DNA of 64,000 nt from the NCBI GenBank assembly GCA_036346225.1, contig JARFIW010000494.1:620001-684000 (forward strand), read 5' to 3'. The translations under genes and the position numbers were made by a program. This DNA comes from Platerodrilus igneus (taxonomy: Eukaryota > Arthropoda > Insecta > Coleoptera > Lycidae). Below the pieces are notes generated by a model, which was given only the letters and a program-made list of their open reading frames with translations, was not told the DNA's origin and searched no databases. Shown here piece by piece: positions 1 through 11,170 of this stretch (the first letter of the stretch is position 1; each line of letters starts with the position of its first letter).

Positions 1-932
1 AACCTTCCTTTTTCTCTTTCTTTAACGGAATCTCGAGCTTTTACAAATGTTCCTGAAGCAATGTCATTTATTTCCAACACCTTACATTGTTTTTCAATGT
101 ACGACCTTAAATCTTTAAACGAAGGAATTTCGTCACTATTTCCTAATTCGAAACGCTTTAAAATGTTTGTATCTAATTTTTTCGATAACAGATTAAACAA
201 TATGAAATCTAATAAATCTATTTCCATCTGCCTTAACGCGAATATATTTTCATCAAAACAACTAATTAATTGCCGGAGTTCCGCATGCGAGTCTGAGGAA
301 CTGCCCTTAGGGCATTTTTCGAGCATTAAAATATGTTGAAAGTAATAACCTCTTGGACTGAAAACGATTAGTAATGATTTTATAGGCTTCCACGTATGCA
401 TAATCATTTAATGGCAAGTGTTTTATCAACGCACGCGACGACTCATCTAATGTATCAACGAGATGGCAAAATTTTTCAACGGGTGACAAACTGACATTAT
501 CATGAATCAACCGCTTATAGATTGCATTGTAACTCTCGAAATCTGAAATTCGTCCGGAGAAGCGGGGAACGGAAAGATGTTTCAAGCGAATTCCACAGCT
601 TGACGAAAAGAATTATTCATATTTTCCAACTTTGGCTTATTTTCTACCCGATCTAATTCGCATTGTTCAGCGATAATACAAATATCTAATAGATAATCAT
701 CGATTTTCACCCTAAGCGCCGAAAATTCATCCAATTGTTCACTTTCTTCATCAAAGAAAATATCCTTGCAAAAGGATTTGAAAAGCGTTTCAATCTGTTC
801 GACAGTTTTAATCGACGCTCTAATTAAAGCAATCGATACGTCTTCCGATTGGTTGATCTTACTGTAAATGTGATCCAACCTTTTAACTACAAATTTAGCT
901 TCAAGAATAGCTTTATCAATTGATATAACCAT
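1..932 (-). pseudogene. BEL/Pao-type retrotransposon gag relic (DUF1759-like), 3' part off the window
   Basis: Read on the minus strand, 932 to 582 encodes a helical N-terminal gag segment starting at an ATG (MVISIDKAI). A second frame, 585 to about 320, carries the DUF1759 hallmark VPRFSGRISDFESY followed by LVDTLDESSRALIKHLP. The first frame resumes near 314 and runs off the left edge with an LRQLISCFDENIFALRQ stretch and PSFKDLRSYIEKQCKVLE, typical of this family. Frame 1 is therefore left and re-entered, which means two compensating indels, so the copy is dead. DUF1759 gag is known from BEL/Pao LTR retrotransposons. I looked for an LTR and primer-binding site in 933-1600 and could not define either. 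Protease and RT would lie left of position 1. Confidence 0.75.
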
Positions 933-3853
933 ATTTGATTAATGATTAATGAACGACAATGAAATTAATATAAAAACAATGCGTAACTCGAATACGCTAA
1001 ATTACTAATTCATCTACGAAATTAAATTATTAATAGAAAAAATGCACCTAACTACAGTGCTTGCCCGACAAAGCTTTTAAGGTTTCAAATAAATACCAAT
1101 AACCCCTTTGTTATACAAGTTGCATGAACCCGAATGGTTCCTCCAACTTGAACTGACAAATAAGGTAAAGCTTTACAATACAATAACCCCTGATAAATAG
1201 TTTACCTAAAAGGATACCGACGACGACGACCCTAATTTTTGCCACAAAGGATAAGGAATGTATTGTAAAATCTACCGTTATAACCAGATGTATTTAGCAT
1301 TAAATGTGTAAGCAAGATGTTCTTTTCTGTGTAACACGTTTAACCATAATAAAACTACAACAATTTTATAAATTTAAATTTAAATATAAAGAGTTTAAAG
1401 GATAGGAACTAATTATTTAATTAAAGATCCAGCGATGAAGGCCAATTTTGTACACGCGCGGGGGTCTTATAAATTTATAAATCGACTTACCTCCGCGGTG
1501 TTTTGTTTTCTATGCTGCAGTTCCTATTCTTTCAACCAAGTGGACTGTATGCGAATTGAGTTTATATGTTACGTAACACTTGCACTATGTTTTTAGGGTT
1601 TAACAACGAAAGTCTGGGGCACTTGACTAACTTACGGTACACTGAACGAAGAAACCGACGACCGTTCTGCTTCAATATCCATAAGCAAGTGTTTGTTCAC
1701 TACTCTGTCCACTTATTCACACATGCCCAACGAATTTTTATGGCAGGATATAAGGGAACAAGGGATGACAGTTTTACTATTAGATTTACGACTACAAAAT
1801 TTACGACTTAAAATTAAACACGCAAACGTGCGACAAAGAGACCGAACAATTGGTGTAGAAAACAAAATAATTAAGAACTGTTGGTGATAGACCAACTTGA
1901 CACCCGGTGAATGATGAAATAGTTGAAGGGAGACTATAGAATTAGTAAAAACGATTATCTAAAGTATAAAAATCTTGAATATTGATAATATAGGGAAAGG
2001 AAATCGATTACCGATAGCTCGAGACAGCAAAACGATAAATCTAGGAATGTTAAATCACATGCCTTGCAAACGAATCAATTACAAGGTTCACGAATGACCA
2101 CGAAAATTCCTGACGTTGCAAGGGGCTCGCTCTTTGATAGCACAATTCTAATAATGGAATTGATATCTCATCTTCCTTACAATCCTGACAAGCGTATAAT
2201 TTCTAAAGATGTTACAGAAGGATTACAATTTTAGTGTACCGTCTTGAAAGATTGCTTCGATGATTCAAAAATGTAAAAGCATAAAATCATTTTTTAATTC
2301 CAAGTATTTGTCTTTTTCTATTCCGAAATTCCAGCAACGACCCTCGTATTGTACTTATTTTTATAAGATTGAATAGATGTAATAAAATTTAGATTTATAA
2401 GAAAACAAAAGTTATTCGTTGCCTAATAGAAAATTTACTTTTAAAACTTTCCGTTTCCTTGACATTACTCTTGAATTTGTTAATACAATGAAGTTTTTAG
2501 TGTTGATTAAATTCTATCTTAACTGATAAAAGATAAATATTATCAATAAGTTCCATGGATCAAATATTATCTATCATTTCTCATGAATTGAAAACAAACT
2601 TTGGTTGTTATTCTGTATTTATAGAAGACAAAAAAAATGCATGTATGTTTGTTTAGCTGCGCCACAGAATTGTTGATTTCATATACAGCTGACTCATATC
2701 CTATGCTAACTTCGCACGTGATTCGAAAATTTTGCAAGCTTATTATGTTAAATTTCTAATATTAGGAAAGCGCACGTATAAACTTGACCGACATTGAAGG
2801 CACAATTTTTCTTCCTAATGAGCAGCAGCCTGGCGTTATTATAATCGATGACATAGTCCTAATAAAAATGAATAGCTGATTTAAATAGAATTATAACTGC
2901 TCTACGTGCTAATTTCCATTGGTATTTAATATCATTGCAGGACTTTTAAGGAAATGAAGCGACATTATTTCTCTGTAATTTTTTTTTAGTACAGTTAATG
3001 CTTTCAAAATGCATAATTGCAGTGAGTTATTGTATGGGAAGGGTCAATTAAATGTCACGTACGCGTATAAATATGCGCTATATACATTGTTTCCGTGTTA
3101 TTCATTGCAGTAGTAAAATTAAGCCATAAATTAATTGGTTTACGTAACAAATAACTACGCTTCAGGATTCTGCTTAGCCTACAAATGCTGTGCTAACAAA
3201 TTAGTCCTACGCGTGTATCTTCTCATACAGCAAATCCATCTACGTATCCCAGCGAGGGCGTTTTGATGACAGTGCGGTAAAATACCGTAATAAGGAGTCC
3301 TCATTTCGTTATTATACTTCGCAACTTAAATTTAAAGCTATGACAGTATGAAAACTCCACCAAAGTTTAACCCGACATTCAGAGTGAGAATTTTATAAAA
3401 ATTGCATGTAGCAGCGTATGACAAACCCCGGAAATAAATATCAGAAAAAGTAAATGTTAGTTGGTATCGACATTAATATTTTTAGTCATTTATAGCGTAA
3501 TATTAACAAAAATAGCCAGTAGAATGGGTGACATTAGTTTTATGTTATTAAATTGAGGAAGAGAGAGATTGATTGGCTAAACAACAAACCTATAAGGCAT
3601 TTTACTCTTGGACCGATTTCTAAATGCCCACCCCAAGTCAACTCAAGTAAAATTAGGATTGCTGTTTTTTACATGTTTTTAAGAAATAACTTGCTACGCA
3701 AATGTTATGTTGATTCATAACTCGCACATCGAATGATTTCATAATAAGGGTTGAAAATGACCACCGTATCTGCAAGTTCGAGGTTGGGATAATTCTCCGC
3801 CATCGAATTTTCAAACCACAATTCAATAAGCTATTACGCGAGAAAATATAACC
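933..3853. other. AT-rich sequence with no recognisable gene
   Basis: Short open frames only (for example 1566-1811 +), none with a family I recognise. The part nearest the gag start (933-1500) should contain the BEL/Pao leader and perhaps its LTR. A GTAAGT-type donor on the minus strand near 1487-1494 and a small palindrome at 1566-1577 were noted but do not make a gene. Confidence 0.5.
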
Positions 3854-4796
3854 AATCACCTACATCATCATCATTAGGTATCAGTCCTGGAACTGGTTAG
3901 ATACGTACCATCGTTTCCTATTCTGAACTAACCTACACATTTCCTGAAATTTGCACAGTCTGCATCTATCACAATCTGATCTAGGTCTACATATACTTCT
4001 TTTTTCCTATCTATGCTTGTAATATATCCCATACTATTCCCTAAAAATGCCTTAGAACGTATTCTGTCCTTCTATTTCACCTATGTTTTTTTCCACAGAT
4101 ATCCTTGTTCCCCTACATTTCTATATCCTGTTTGTTATTGACTTCGTCTGTCTATGCTATCATCCTCAGACATCTGAAGCACAGCATTCCTAAAGGCTGT
4201 TACAATTTTTCTGTCTGCTTTTCCTACTGCCCGTATTTCATAGGCATACTGTACTGTGCTGTGCTCCACACGTATGCTTTCAACAATTTTCTTCTTGTTT
4301 CTATGTTTGTTGTCTTTCATCATAGGCGCTGTTTTTTCTTGTTAGATGCAGTTCGGTCCCCTTCTATTGTTTTACAATTATATACTCTTTTTCTCCGACA
4401 TTCAGTGATTGTGAAGGGGGGTAAGCAGCCTGTGGCTGCCAAGTTCCCCCAGCACTTGAACATTTACCGATTTAATATTTTGTCCAATATAACTTTTCGC
4501 ACAGTCAACATTAGTTGCAGATATTTCACAACAAACACCTGCAGTTGTTTATAATAATCATCAGATTTATCTACGCTTATTTTTTCGTCATTAGGTTTTC
4601 CGTCTCAAAACAGGTTGAACACGTACCTGCACTTATTTATATTCTGAGCTAGCCTAACGCAGTTCCTTGAAATTCTCACACAACCTGTATACAGCTCGGT
4701 TCCCCTTTTATTGTTTTCTAATCTTATACCCTATTTCACCGAGATTCGGTGAAGGAAGTTAAGCAGCTTCTAGCTGCCAAGATCCCCCAACACTTA

Positions 4797-5043
4797 TAGT
4801 GCGTTTAACGAACAGATTCAGTAAATGCTCCGCCTATAAATCAGCGCCAAGTTTAAATAAAGATTTTGTATTGGTTGGCAGGATTCACACAACCACACAT
4901 TTCAATTTGTAACATGCACGCATTTGTAGTTACAGTAAGGTGTTAAATTTGATCGCTGTAAATCAAGCTTATGCTCAGTTTGTACTGCGCAACTAAGCCC
5001 ATCCCATTATTTTAATTACTGAATCTGTTCGTTAAACGCACTA
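4797..5043. mobile_element. MITE (Tc1/mariner-type), 247 bp, perfect 28-bp TIRs, TA TSD
   Basis: Both ends start TAGTGCGTTTAACGAACA and form a perfect 28-bp terminal inverted repeat (4797-4824 and 5016-5043). TA dinucleotides flank it at 4795-4796 and 5044-5045. The related RTE modules in copies B and D have this site without the insert and with a single TA, which acts as an empty-site control. The interior has no coding capacity. A non-autonomous DNA transposon is the plain reading; the parent transposase is not in the window. Confidence 0.92.
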
Positions 5044-5199
5044 TAGACATATGCCAAATTAATAGTTTTCCAGTAAATCCTTTCACACAATTAACATTAT
5101 TCGAGAAGATCGCCCAACCAATACTTAAAGCTGCTTATAATAATCATCATGTTTCGTCATTAATTTATCAATCTTAGGACTGGTTGGATGCGTACCTCC

Positions 5200-5802
5200 A
5201 TTGATTTCTATTCTGAGCAAGCCTACACATTTCCCTGAAATTCTACAGCCTAAATCTTTCACTATCTGTGTGCAGTAGTCTAACCTAGGTCTACTTCTAC
5301 TTCTCTTTATTCATATCTCTGCTTCTAATATATTCCGCACTGTGTGCTCCACATATTTTAACCAATCTTTTCCTTGTTTCTATGTTTGTTGTCTTTAAAC
5401 ACAGTAGTTGCGTTTTCTTGTTAAATGTTGCACGACCTTGTGCTAATCTTTGTTTTATATCTTTTGCACATTTCCCATCTTGCGTTATTTGGTTTCCTAG
5501 GTAGCAGAAATCCTTAACCTCTTGTAAGTTCGCGTTACATATTTGTATCCTTGTTTTTGATTTATTTTCCCCTCCTTTGCATACTAGTACTTTAGTTTTA
5601 TTTTTGTTAATTTTCATACCGTATCTCTCCGTTAGAACTGTTTCCATTTCATTAAGAGCAGCTTCTAACCCTTCTTTGCTAGATGCTAATACCGCTATAT
5701 CATCTCCAAATCTAAGCATGTCAATTTTTTGTCCCTGCATATTAATTCCAAATGTCTTCCTGCATTTGACAGTATTCATTGCCTCTTCAATGTACAAGTT
5801 AA
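5200..5802 (-). pseudogene. RTE reverse transcriptase, C-terminal fragment (copy A)
   Basis: An open frame from 5802 down to 5297 starts inside the RT palm (NFNLYIEEAMNTVKCRKTFG). The catalytic box reads FGDD at 5699-5710 where copy B has FADD. It continues through the thumb-like KINKNKTKVLVCK and a linker ending in TTNIETRKRLVK. The next part is deleted: the frame jumps from a GAHSAEYIRSR stretch straight to the tail, losing the FEMWCYRRMMKISWTDK domain seen in D. Everything N-terminal (endonuclease and fingers) is absent, so the copy cannot be autonomous. Confidence 0.85.
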
Positions 5803-5813
5803 AATTACCTACA

Positions 5814-6985
5814 ACCAATTAAAATAAAATCCTAACACTGCGTTTAAGTGTATTACCTAGCAGGTAGTGGAACACAAGTAACAAAATCAAACAGGTAAAA
5901 CACACTTACAAATCATCTAACATCGCCTACAAAATTTTGTAAAGATACAATTAACTCTAAGTATAAACGCTGCATAAAAGTATTGCAACACACTCTAGAC
6001 TACGGGGTCAGAAATATAATACAGTCCACCACACCAGGATCCAGGCACAGGAGTATCGGCGTATGCTGAAATTTGTTAATAGGCTAGTTCCTTAAAGAAT
6101 ATTCTTCTTGTGATTGTATTTTGATTGCTATATCTGAATATTAGTGACGCGTTAATCCCAATGGTTTAAAAAACTGCAAAGGCCATCATCAGTTGTTTTG
6201 GGCAACCCTTCTTAAGCTGGCAGGACCGACTGGACTGAATCAATTCAAACTTATTAAATCATTTAATACTAATTTTGTAGTAATTACCAATTTTATACCA
6301 TATACCGTTTTAAAAAGGACTGCTGTTAATATTATATTAGCAAGACCACATTAAAAAAATAAAACAGGGATAGAAATTAAAAGGACTGAATTTGTACTAA
6401 TTTGTACCATAAAAGGAACAACTCCATGTATATAACTGCTGGAAACAAATTAATTGAATTCAAATTTGTTATGCTCAAGAGTAAAGTGCTATTCTGCATA
6501 AACAGCAACAACCGTTATTGTTACACAAGAAGCAATATAGTTTGAATCGTTAAAATATAACGTTTCAGATTTTGAACTTCAACCGTTCTTTTGGAAATCA
6601 TCCCGAACTATTTATTGCTTCAAGATTAAAATACCCTTACTACTTCTAACGTAAAGGTAGGAAACTTCTACAGTATTTTAACTTTATACTTCAGGGTACC
6701 AAATGTGTTGGATCTAATGTAGAAGTAACGACTGATTTTGCTCATGCAAAAAGATACTCTTGAAACTAATTGTAGTTAAAAATAGTTTCAGACAGAAACG
6801 CGAGGGTACAAAATCTGAAATGATATATTATAAGATTTAGTATGTATCAAAACAGGCTTAATAATTTAGTCTTCATAAGCATTGAAAGTGATGTTGCAAC
6901 ACGTTGGTGTTACGTTAATTAGAAGCCAAATGTAAAAGGAGAAAATTAATTGTAAACAAACAAAATAAATACGAATGTACCCGGT
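5814..6985. other. AT-rich sequence, nothing recognised
   Basis: No open frame or repeat in this stretch could be tied to a family. Confidence 0.5.
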
Positions 6986-6989
6986 ATAC

Positions 6990-7560
6990 TCAAACAGTGG
7001 TGTTCATGACATTTCAATAAATTTTTGGTTTTATAAAAGCGAATTCAGGCCATAAACTTAAAACCACATAAGCATAGCTTCATTTCTGTGTAATACATTT
7101 TTGAAGGTAACTCGGGTAAATGAACTCCCTAAAAACCGCCAAATATGAAAACAGATTTCAGTGTTACGCATTTTTTCCTATAAAATTAAGAATGCTTTTT
7201 GTATATTGCAATTATTTAGTCTATAGAGGTTACGTGTAAGCTTGAATTTTATTTTCATTTATTTATAAATTATATAAAAATTAGGTCATTATAAAAGAAT
7301 ATCCCCAGTCGTGTTTGGGAGAGAGATTTTATTTTTCAGTTCCGTTTAATTTGACCTTAATTTGAGCAGTGTTTTTACGAGATTGTAGAAAAAGGTAATG
7401 AATAATGTAATACATTTAGGAAACCAGAGGCAAAGGAGACCTAGGCGGAATAACCAACCGTCTTCCGTGTAGGGATAATATCAAAAGATATTGCTAAAAC
7501 AAGACGGTTTGGCGCCTCCTATTTAGAACAATAGGCCTTTCAGGGTATTTTTACTATTTC
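6990..7560. repeat. Dispersed repeat R, copy 1
   Basis: About 0.35-0.5 kb matching 22650-23040 and 60080-61574. Shared landmarks are GACATTTCAATAAA and CCATAAACTTAAAA (with the 60-kb copy), a run around CCCCAGT followed by GTTTGGGA/GTATTTGGAA, and an end around GCGGAATAAC. In this copy the end carries an inverted repeat, ACCGTCTT near 7460 and AAGACGGT near 7500. No coding capacity is visible and the class is unknown. Confidence 0.6.
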
Positions 7561-7750
7561 TTCCAAAAGAATCCACTTCCGCACAACTGTAGTTAGTTGG
7601 CGCACTTTTAAAATCGTTGTCCCCGTCCCCTTCGGGGCAAAACTAAATATATAACATAAGGTTCATTTTACCCGTAACAATGTCCATAATTAGTTGAATA
7701 TACATGTAACAGCTGAAAATTTCTGCAAGAAATTTTTTTTAAATTGTTAA

Positions 7751-9710
7751 AATGAAGCAAGTAGGTACCTTCGAAAAAGATAGGTTAGCACTAAACATAG
7801 TAGGGATCAGCGAAGTCCGCTGGCCAGAGGTGGGGGATTTTTGGCATGGAGACTTCAGGGTAATTCATACAGGCTTAGAGGAAGGAAATTCGGTTGTGGA
7901 GATAGTTATGCGAAAAAGATAGGACAATGTGTAGAAAACTACTTACAAAAGAACGAAAGAGTACTCATGATTAGATTAGAATCTAAACCGGTAAATGCAT
8001 TATTAACACAAGTATACATGCCCACCTCTAGCTACAGTGGGAAGAGGTAGAGGTGATCTCAAAGATATCGAAGATATACTAAGATACGTAAAAGGACATG
8101 CAGATATTCTGGGGTATACACAAAAGGAAAATAAGAAACAATGGATAACAAAGGATATCTTGAATTTAATAGAAGAAAGACGAAAATACAAAAATAGATC
8201 AGACGAAACAGGAAAACAGAGATACAAAGCCATAAAATGGGAAATTATTCGCAGATGCAGTAAAGCTTAAAAAAACAATGGATTGATGAAAAATGCAAAG
8301 TGGTACAAACTAAGATGGAAATAGAAAAGACAGACGAAGCATACAAATTAATTAGAATGAATCTTAGGGATATAAAACCAATAGCAAAAATATAAGGGAC
8401 TAACGGCATTAGAACAGAAATCAGACATTGAAAATGATGACTTGGGATATGCTATATTTAGAGATGAGTTTGAATTAGCATTAAAAGGTCTGAAAAATGG
8501 TAAGGCGTCGGGTGCAGATAAGGTGTAAGCAGAAACTTTAAAAGCCGCTGAACAAGCAGTAACAGAACGTCTCTTCCAACTATATGTATGAGACAGGCGA
8601 GATTTCAAATGTAACATCATAGTAACTATACCAAAAAAAGAGGCGCGGATCGATATAAGAATTTTCGAACAATGAGTTTGACAGCACACGTTTCAAATAT
8701 ATTAACTAGAATTGTACAAAGACGAATGGAAAAACGAGCCCAAGAAATACTAGGAAAGATCAATTTGGGTTTAGGCGAAACAAAGGAACACGGGAGGCTA
8801 TTTTAACTCTGAGGGTGATCATGGAAAGTAGAGAAGTAAACATTAGGAAAGGGGTAAGACAGGGTTGTGCCCTATCCCCATTAATTTTTAACTTGTACAT
8901 TGAAGAGGCAATGAATACTGTCAAAAGCAGGAAGAAATTTGAAATTACTATGCAGCGACAAAAGATTGATATACTTAGATTTGCAGATGATATAGCGGTA
9001 TTAGCTTCTAGCAAAGAAGAGTTAGAAGCTGCCCTTAATGAAATGGAAACAGTTCTAACAGAGAGACAATACGGTATGAAAATTAACAAAAATAAAACTA
9101 AAGTTCTAGTATACAAAAGAGGGGAAAATAAATCAAAAAACAAGAATACAAATAGGTAACAAGAACTTATAAGAGGTTAAGGATTTCTGCTACCTAAGAA
9201 GTCAAATAACGTAAGATGGGAAAAACACAAAAGATATAAAACAAAGATTAGCACAAGGTAGTGGTACATTTAATACGAAAAGGCAGCTACTGTGTTTAAA
9301 GACAACAAACATAGAAACAAGGAAAAGATTACTTAAAACCTATATGTGGAGCACAGAACTGTATGGCTGTGAAGTCTGTACGGTAGGAGTAGCAGACAAG
9401 AAAAAGGTAGAAGTCTTTGGAATGTGGTGCTACAGACGTATGATGAAGATATCATGTACAGACAAAGTTAAGAACAAAGAGGTACTAGAAATGGTAGCAG
9501 AAGAAAGAAATATGTGGAAAACAGTAAAAAATAGGAGACAGGATGATAGGCCACATACTAAAGCATGAAGGAATAGTGCGGAATATATTAGAAGCAGAGA
9601 TAGACCTAGGTTAGACTATTGCACACAGATAGTGAAAGATGTAGGATGTGGAAATTTCAGGGAAATGTGTAGGCTAGCTCAGAATAGAAATCAATGATGA
9701 TACGCGTCCA
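7751..9710 (+). pseudogene. RTE endonuclease-reverse transcriptase pseudogene (copy B)
   Basis: The AP-like endonuclease part shows LNIVGISEVRW and, one frame on, KPVNALLTQVYMPTSS near 8020. A deletion then joins it to a basic linker (WITKDILNLIEERRKYKNR, about 8150). The RT fingers are frame-broken around 8390-8700 (SLTAHVSN region). From 8815 the frame is open: VNIRKGVRQGCALSPLIF, then FADD at 8980-8991, the intact polymerase box. The C-terminal domain at 9344-9568 shows FGMWCYRRMMKISCTDK, followed by a broken GHILRHEG and RGRPRLDY segment. Of the five copies only this one keeps FADD. Confidence 0.85.
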
Positions 9711-10262
9711 ACAAGTCCCAAGATGGAAAAACAAATGATGAAAAAAATAACTGTACTTGAACATGATGATTATTATAAACAACTACAGATATTGGTCTTG
9801 AAATATTCAGAACTAAAGATAATTGTGCAAAAGGATTTACCGGAAAACTATTAATACGGCAAATGTCTAAGTGTTGGGGGATCCTTGGCAGCCACAGGCT
9901 GCTTAATCCCCATCACATACCACTGAATCTCGGTGAAATAGGTCATATAATTAGAAAACAACAGAAGAGGAATTGAGTTCTGTATAGGCTGCTGTGAGAA
10001 TTTCAGGGAACTGTGTAGGCTAGCTCAGAACATAAATGAGTTGGGCTATACGTCTAACCAGATTCAACACTTAAAACCTAATGACGAAAAAATAAACGCA
10101 CTTAAATCTGATGATTATAATAAACAACTACAGGTGTTGGCCGTAAAACATTTTCAACTAATCTTGATTGTGCGAAAGGATATATTGGAAAAACTATTAA
10201 TTCGACAAAGGTTTAAGTGCTGGGGAACTTAGTAGCCACAGGCTGCTTACCCCCCTTCACAT

Positions 10263-10554
10263 TCCCTACATGCGATTTTTTTCCAATGCTCCACCCGAAG
10301 GTACTACATTGGTCAGGAAGAGAGTTTTTTTACCTGAAAAATTATGAATTTTGCCGAACCTTTGCTGTTCCAAGCAAGGTAGGGATCTTTAACGTGCGTG
10401 ACAACACTCACACACGGGACCTCCATTTAACCTCTCATCCGAACGAGGGCGTTATATTTGTAAAAATGCTCATCTGCCATTTTTCAAGCAGTCGGCCGTG
10501 TCGGGATTTGAACCCGGAACCTTGGGATCCGTAGTCTTACGCTTACTACATTGA
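10263..10554 (-). mobile_element. tRNA-derived SINE, full-length 292 bp, 10-bp TSD
   Basis: Read on the minus strand, the head is tRNA-like with a polymerase III B-box (GGTTCAAATCC region near 10506-10520) and a loop resembling the arginine tRNA anticodon arm (GACTACGGATCC). An unrelated body follows and the tail ends in GGAGCATTGGAAAA. CCCTTCACAT at 10253-10262 and 10555-10564 is a perfect 10-bp duplication of RTE module U2 sequence, so the SINE landed inside copy B. Copies at 36.99, 37.26, 38.30, 42.39 and 50.5 kb belong to the same family. Confidence 0.9.
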
Positions 10555-11104
10555 CCCTTCACATATCACTGAATATCAGGAAAATAGGGTATATAACTGT
10601 AAAACAATAGAAGGTGACCGAACTACATTAAACTTGAAAGAACAGCAGCTATGTTCAAAGACAACGAACATAGATACAAGAAGAAAACTGTTCAAAGCAT
10701 AGTGTGAAGTACAACACAGTACATCTATAAAATAGGGGCAGTAGGAAAAGCACACAGAAAGAGATAGAAGCCTCCTGGAATGTTGTGCTTCAGATGTACG
10801 AGGATGGCAGCATGTACAGACAAAGTTAATAACAAATAGGTTACAGAAATAGTAAACGAAAACAAAAAAAAAGGAGATATAGAAGGGCAGGATATGTTCT
10901 AAGGCATTTTTGGGAAATAGTACGGGATATATCACAAGCAGAGATAGGAAAAAAGAGGTAGAGGTAGACCGTGATCAGACTTTCACATGCAGATAGTGAT
11001 AGATGCAGACTGTGCAAATTTCAGGAAAATGTGAATAGGAAGCAATGAGGGTACGTGTCTAACCAGTTCCAGGATTGAAGACATAATGTTGATGAAATTG
11101 TTAA

Positions 11105-11170
11105 TAGAAGCAGCTCTTAATGAAACGGTGCTAACAGAGATACGGTATGAAAATTTGGAATAATTTTAGA
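11105..11170 (+). pseudogene. Small RTE reverse-transcriptase fragment
   Basis: Just outside copy B's target-site duplication lies a short match to the RT stretch LEAALNE.ETVLTERYGMK. It is probably an older RTE fragment at the target site. Confidence 0.45.

Larger units (their letters stand above)
3865..5802 (-). mobile_element. RTE-type LINE copy A, 5'-truncated, composite 3' end, with 11-bp TSD
   Basis: A 5'-truncated non-LTR retrotransposon on the minus strand. In element order it holds the RT palm and C-terminal domain (5802-5200), 3' module U1 (about 5170-4640), module U2 (about 4600-4380), a degenerate second C-terminal region (about 4330-3900) and a (GAT)n tail at 3865-3876. AATCACCTACA at 3854-3864 and AATTACCTACA at 5803-5813 form an 11-bp target-site duplication with one mismatch. 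The whole composite therefore inserted at once. U1 is interrupted by the MITE at 4797-5043. The same order recurs in copies B and D. Assignment to the RTE/BovB side of LINEs rests on the C-terminal motifs and the trinucleotide tail. Confidence 0.85.
7751..11094 (+). mobile_element. RTE-type LINE copy B, composite 3' end, with 10-bp TSD
   Basis: This is the longest RTE copy. In order it has an endonuclease remnant, a linker, the RT with FADD, a C-terminal domain, module U1 (about 9760-10010), module U2 (about 10105-10620, split by a SINE) and a degenerate second C-terminal region to a short GAT-like tail. AAATTGTTAA flanks it at 7741-7750 and 11095-11104, a 10-bp perfect target-site duplication, so the composite moved as a unit. 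It is 5'-truncated inside the endonuclease domain, and several frameshifts kill it. Confidence 0.87.

Noticed and set aside
933..1600. LTR and primer-binding site of the BEL/Pao relic
   Set aside because: No TG...CA boundary next to a tRNA-complementary stretch could be found; the palindrome at 1566-1577 is not enough.
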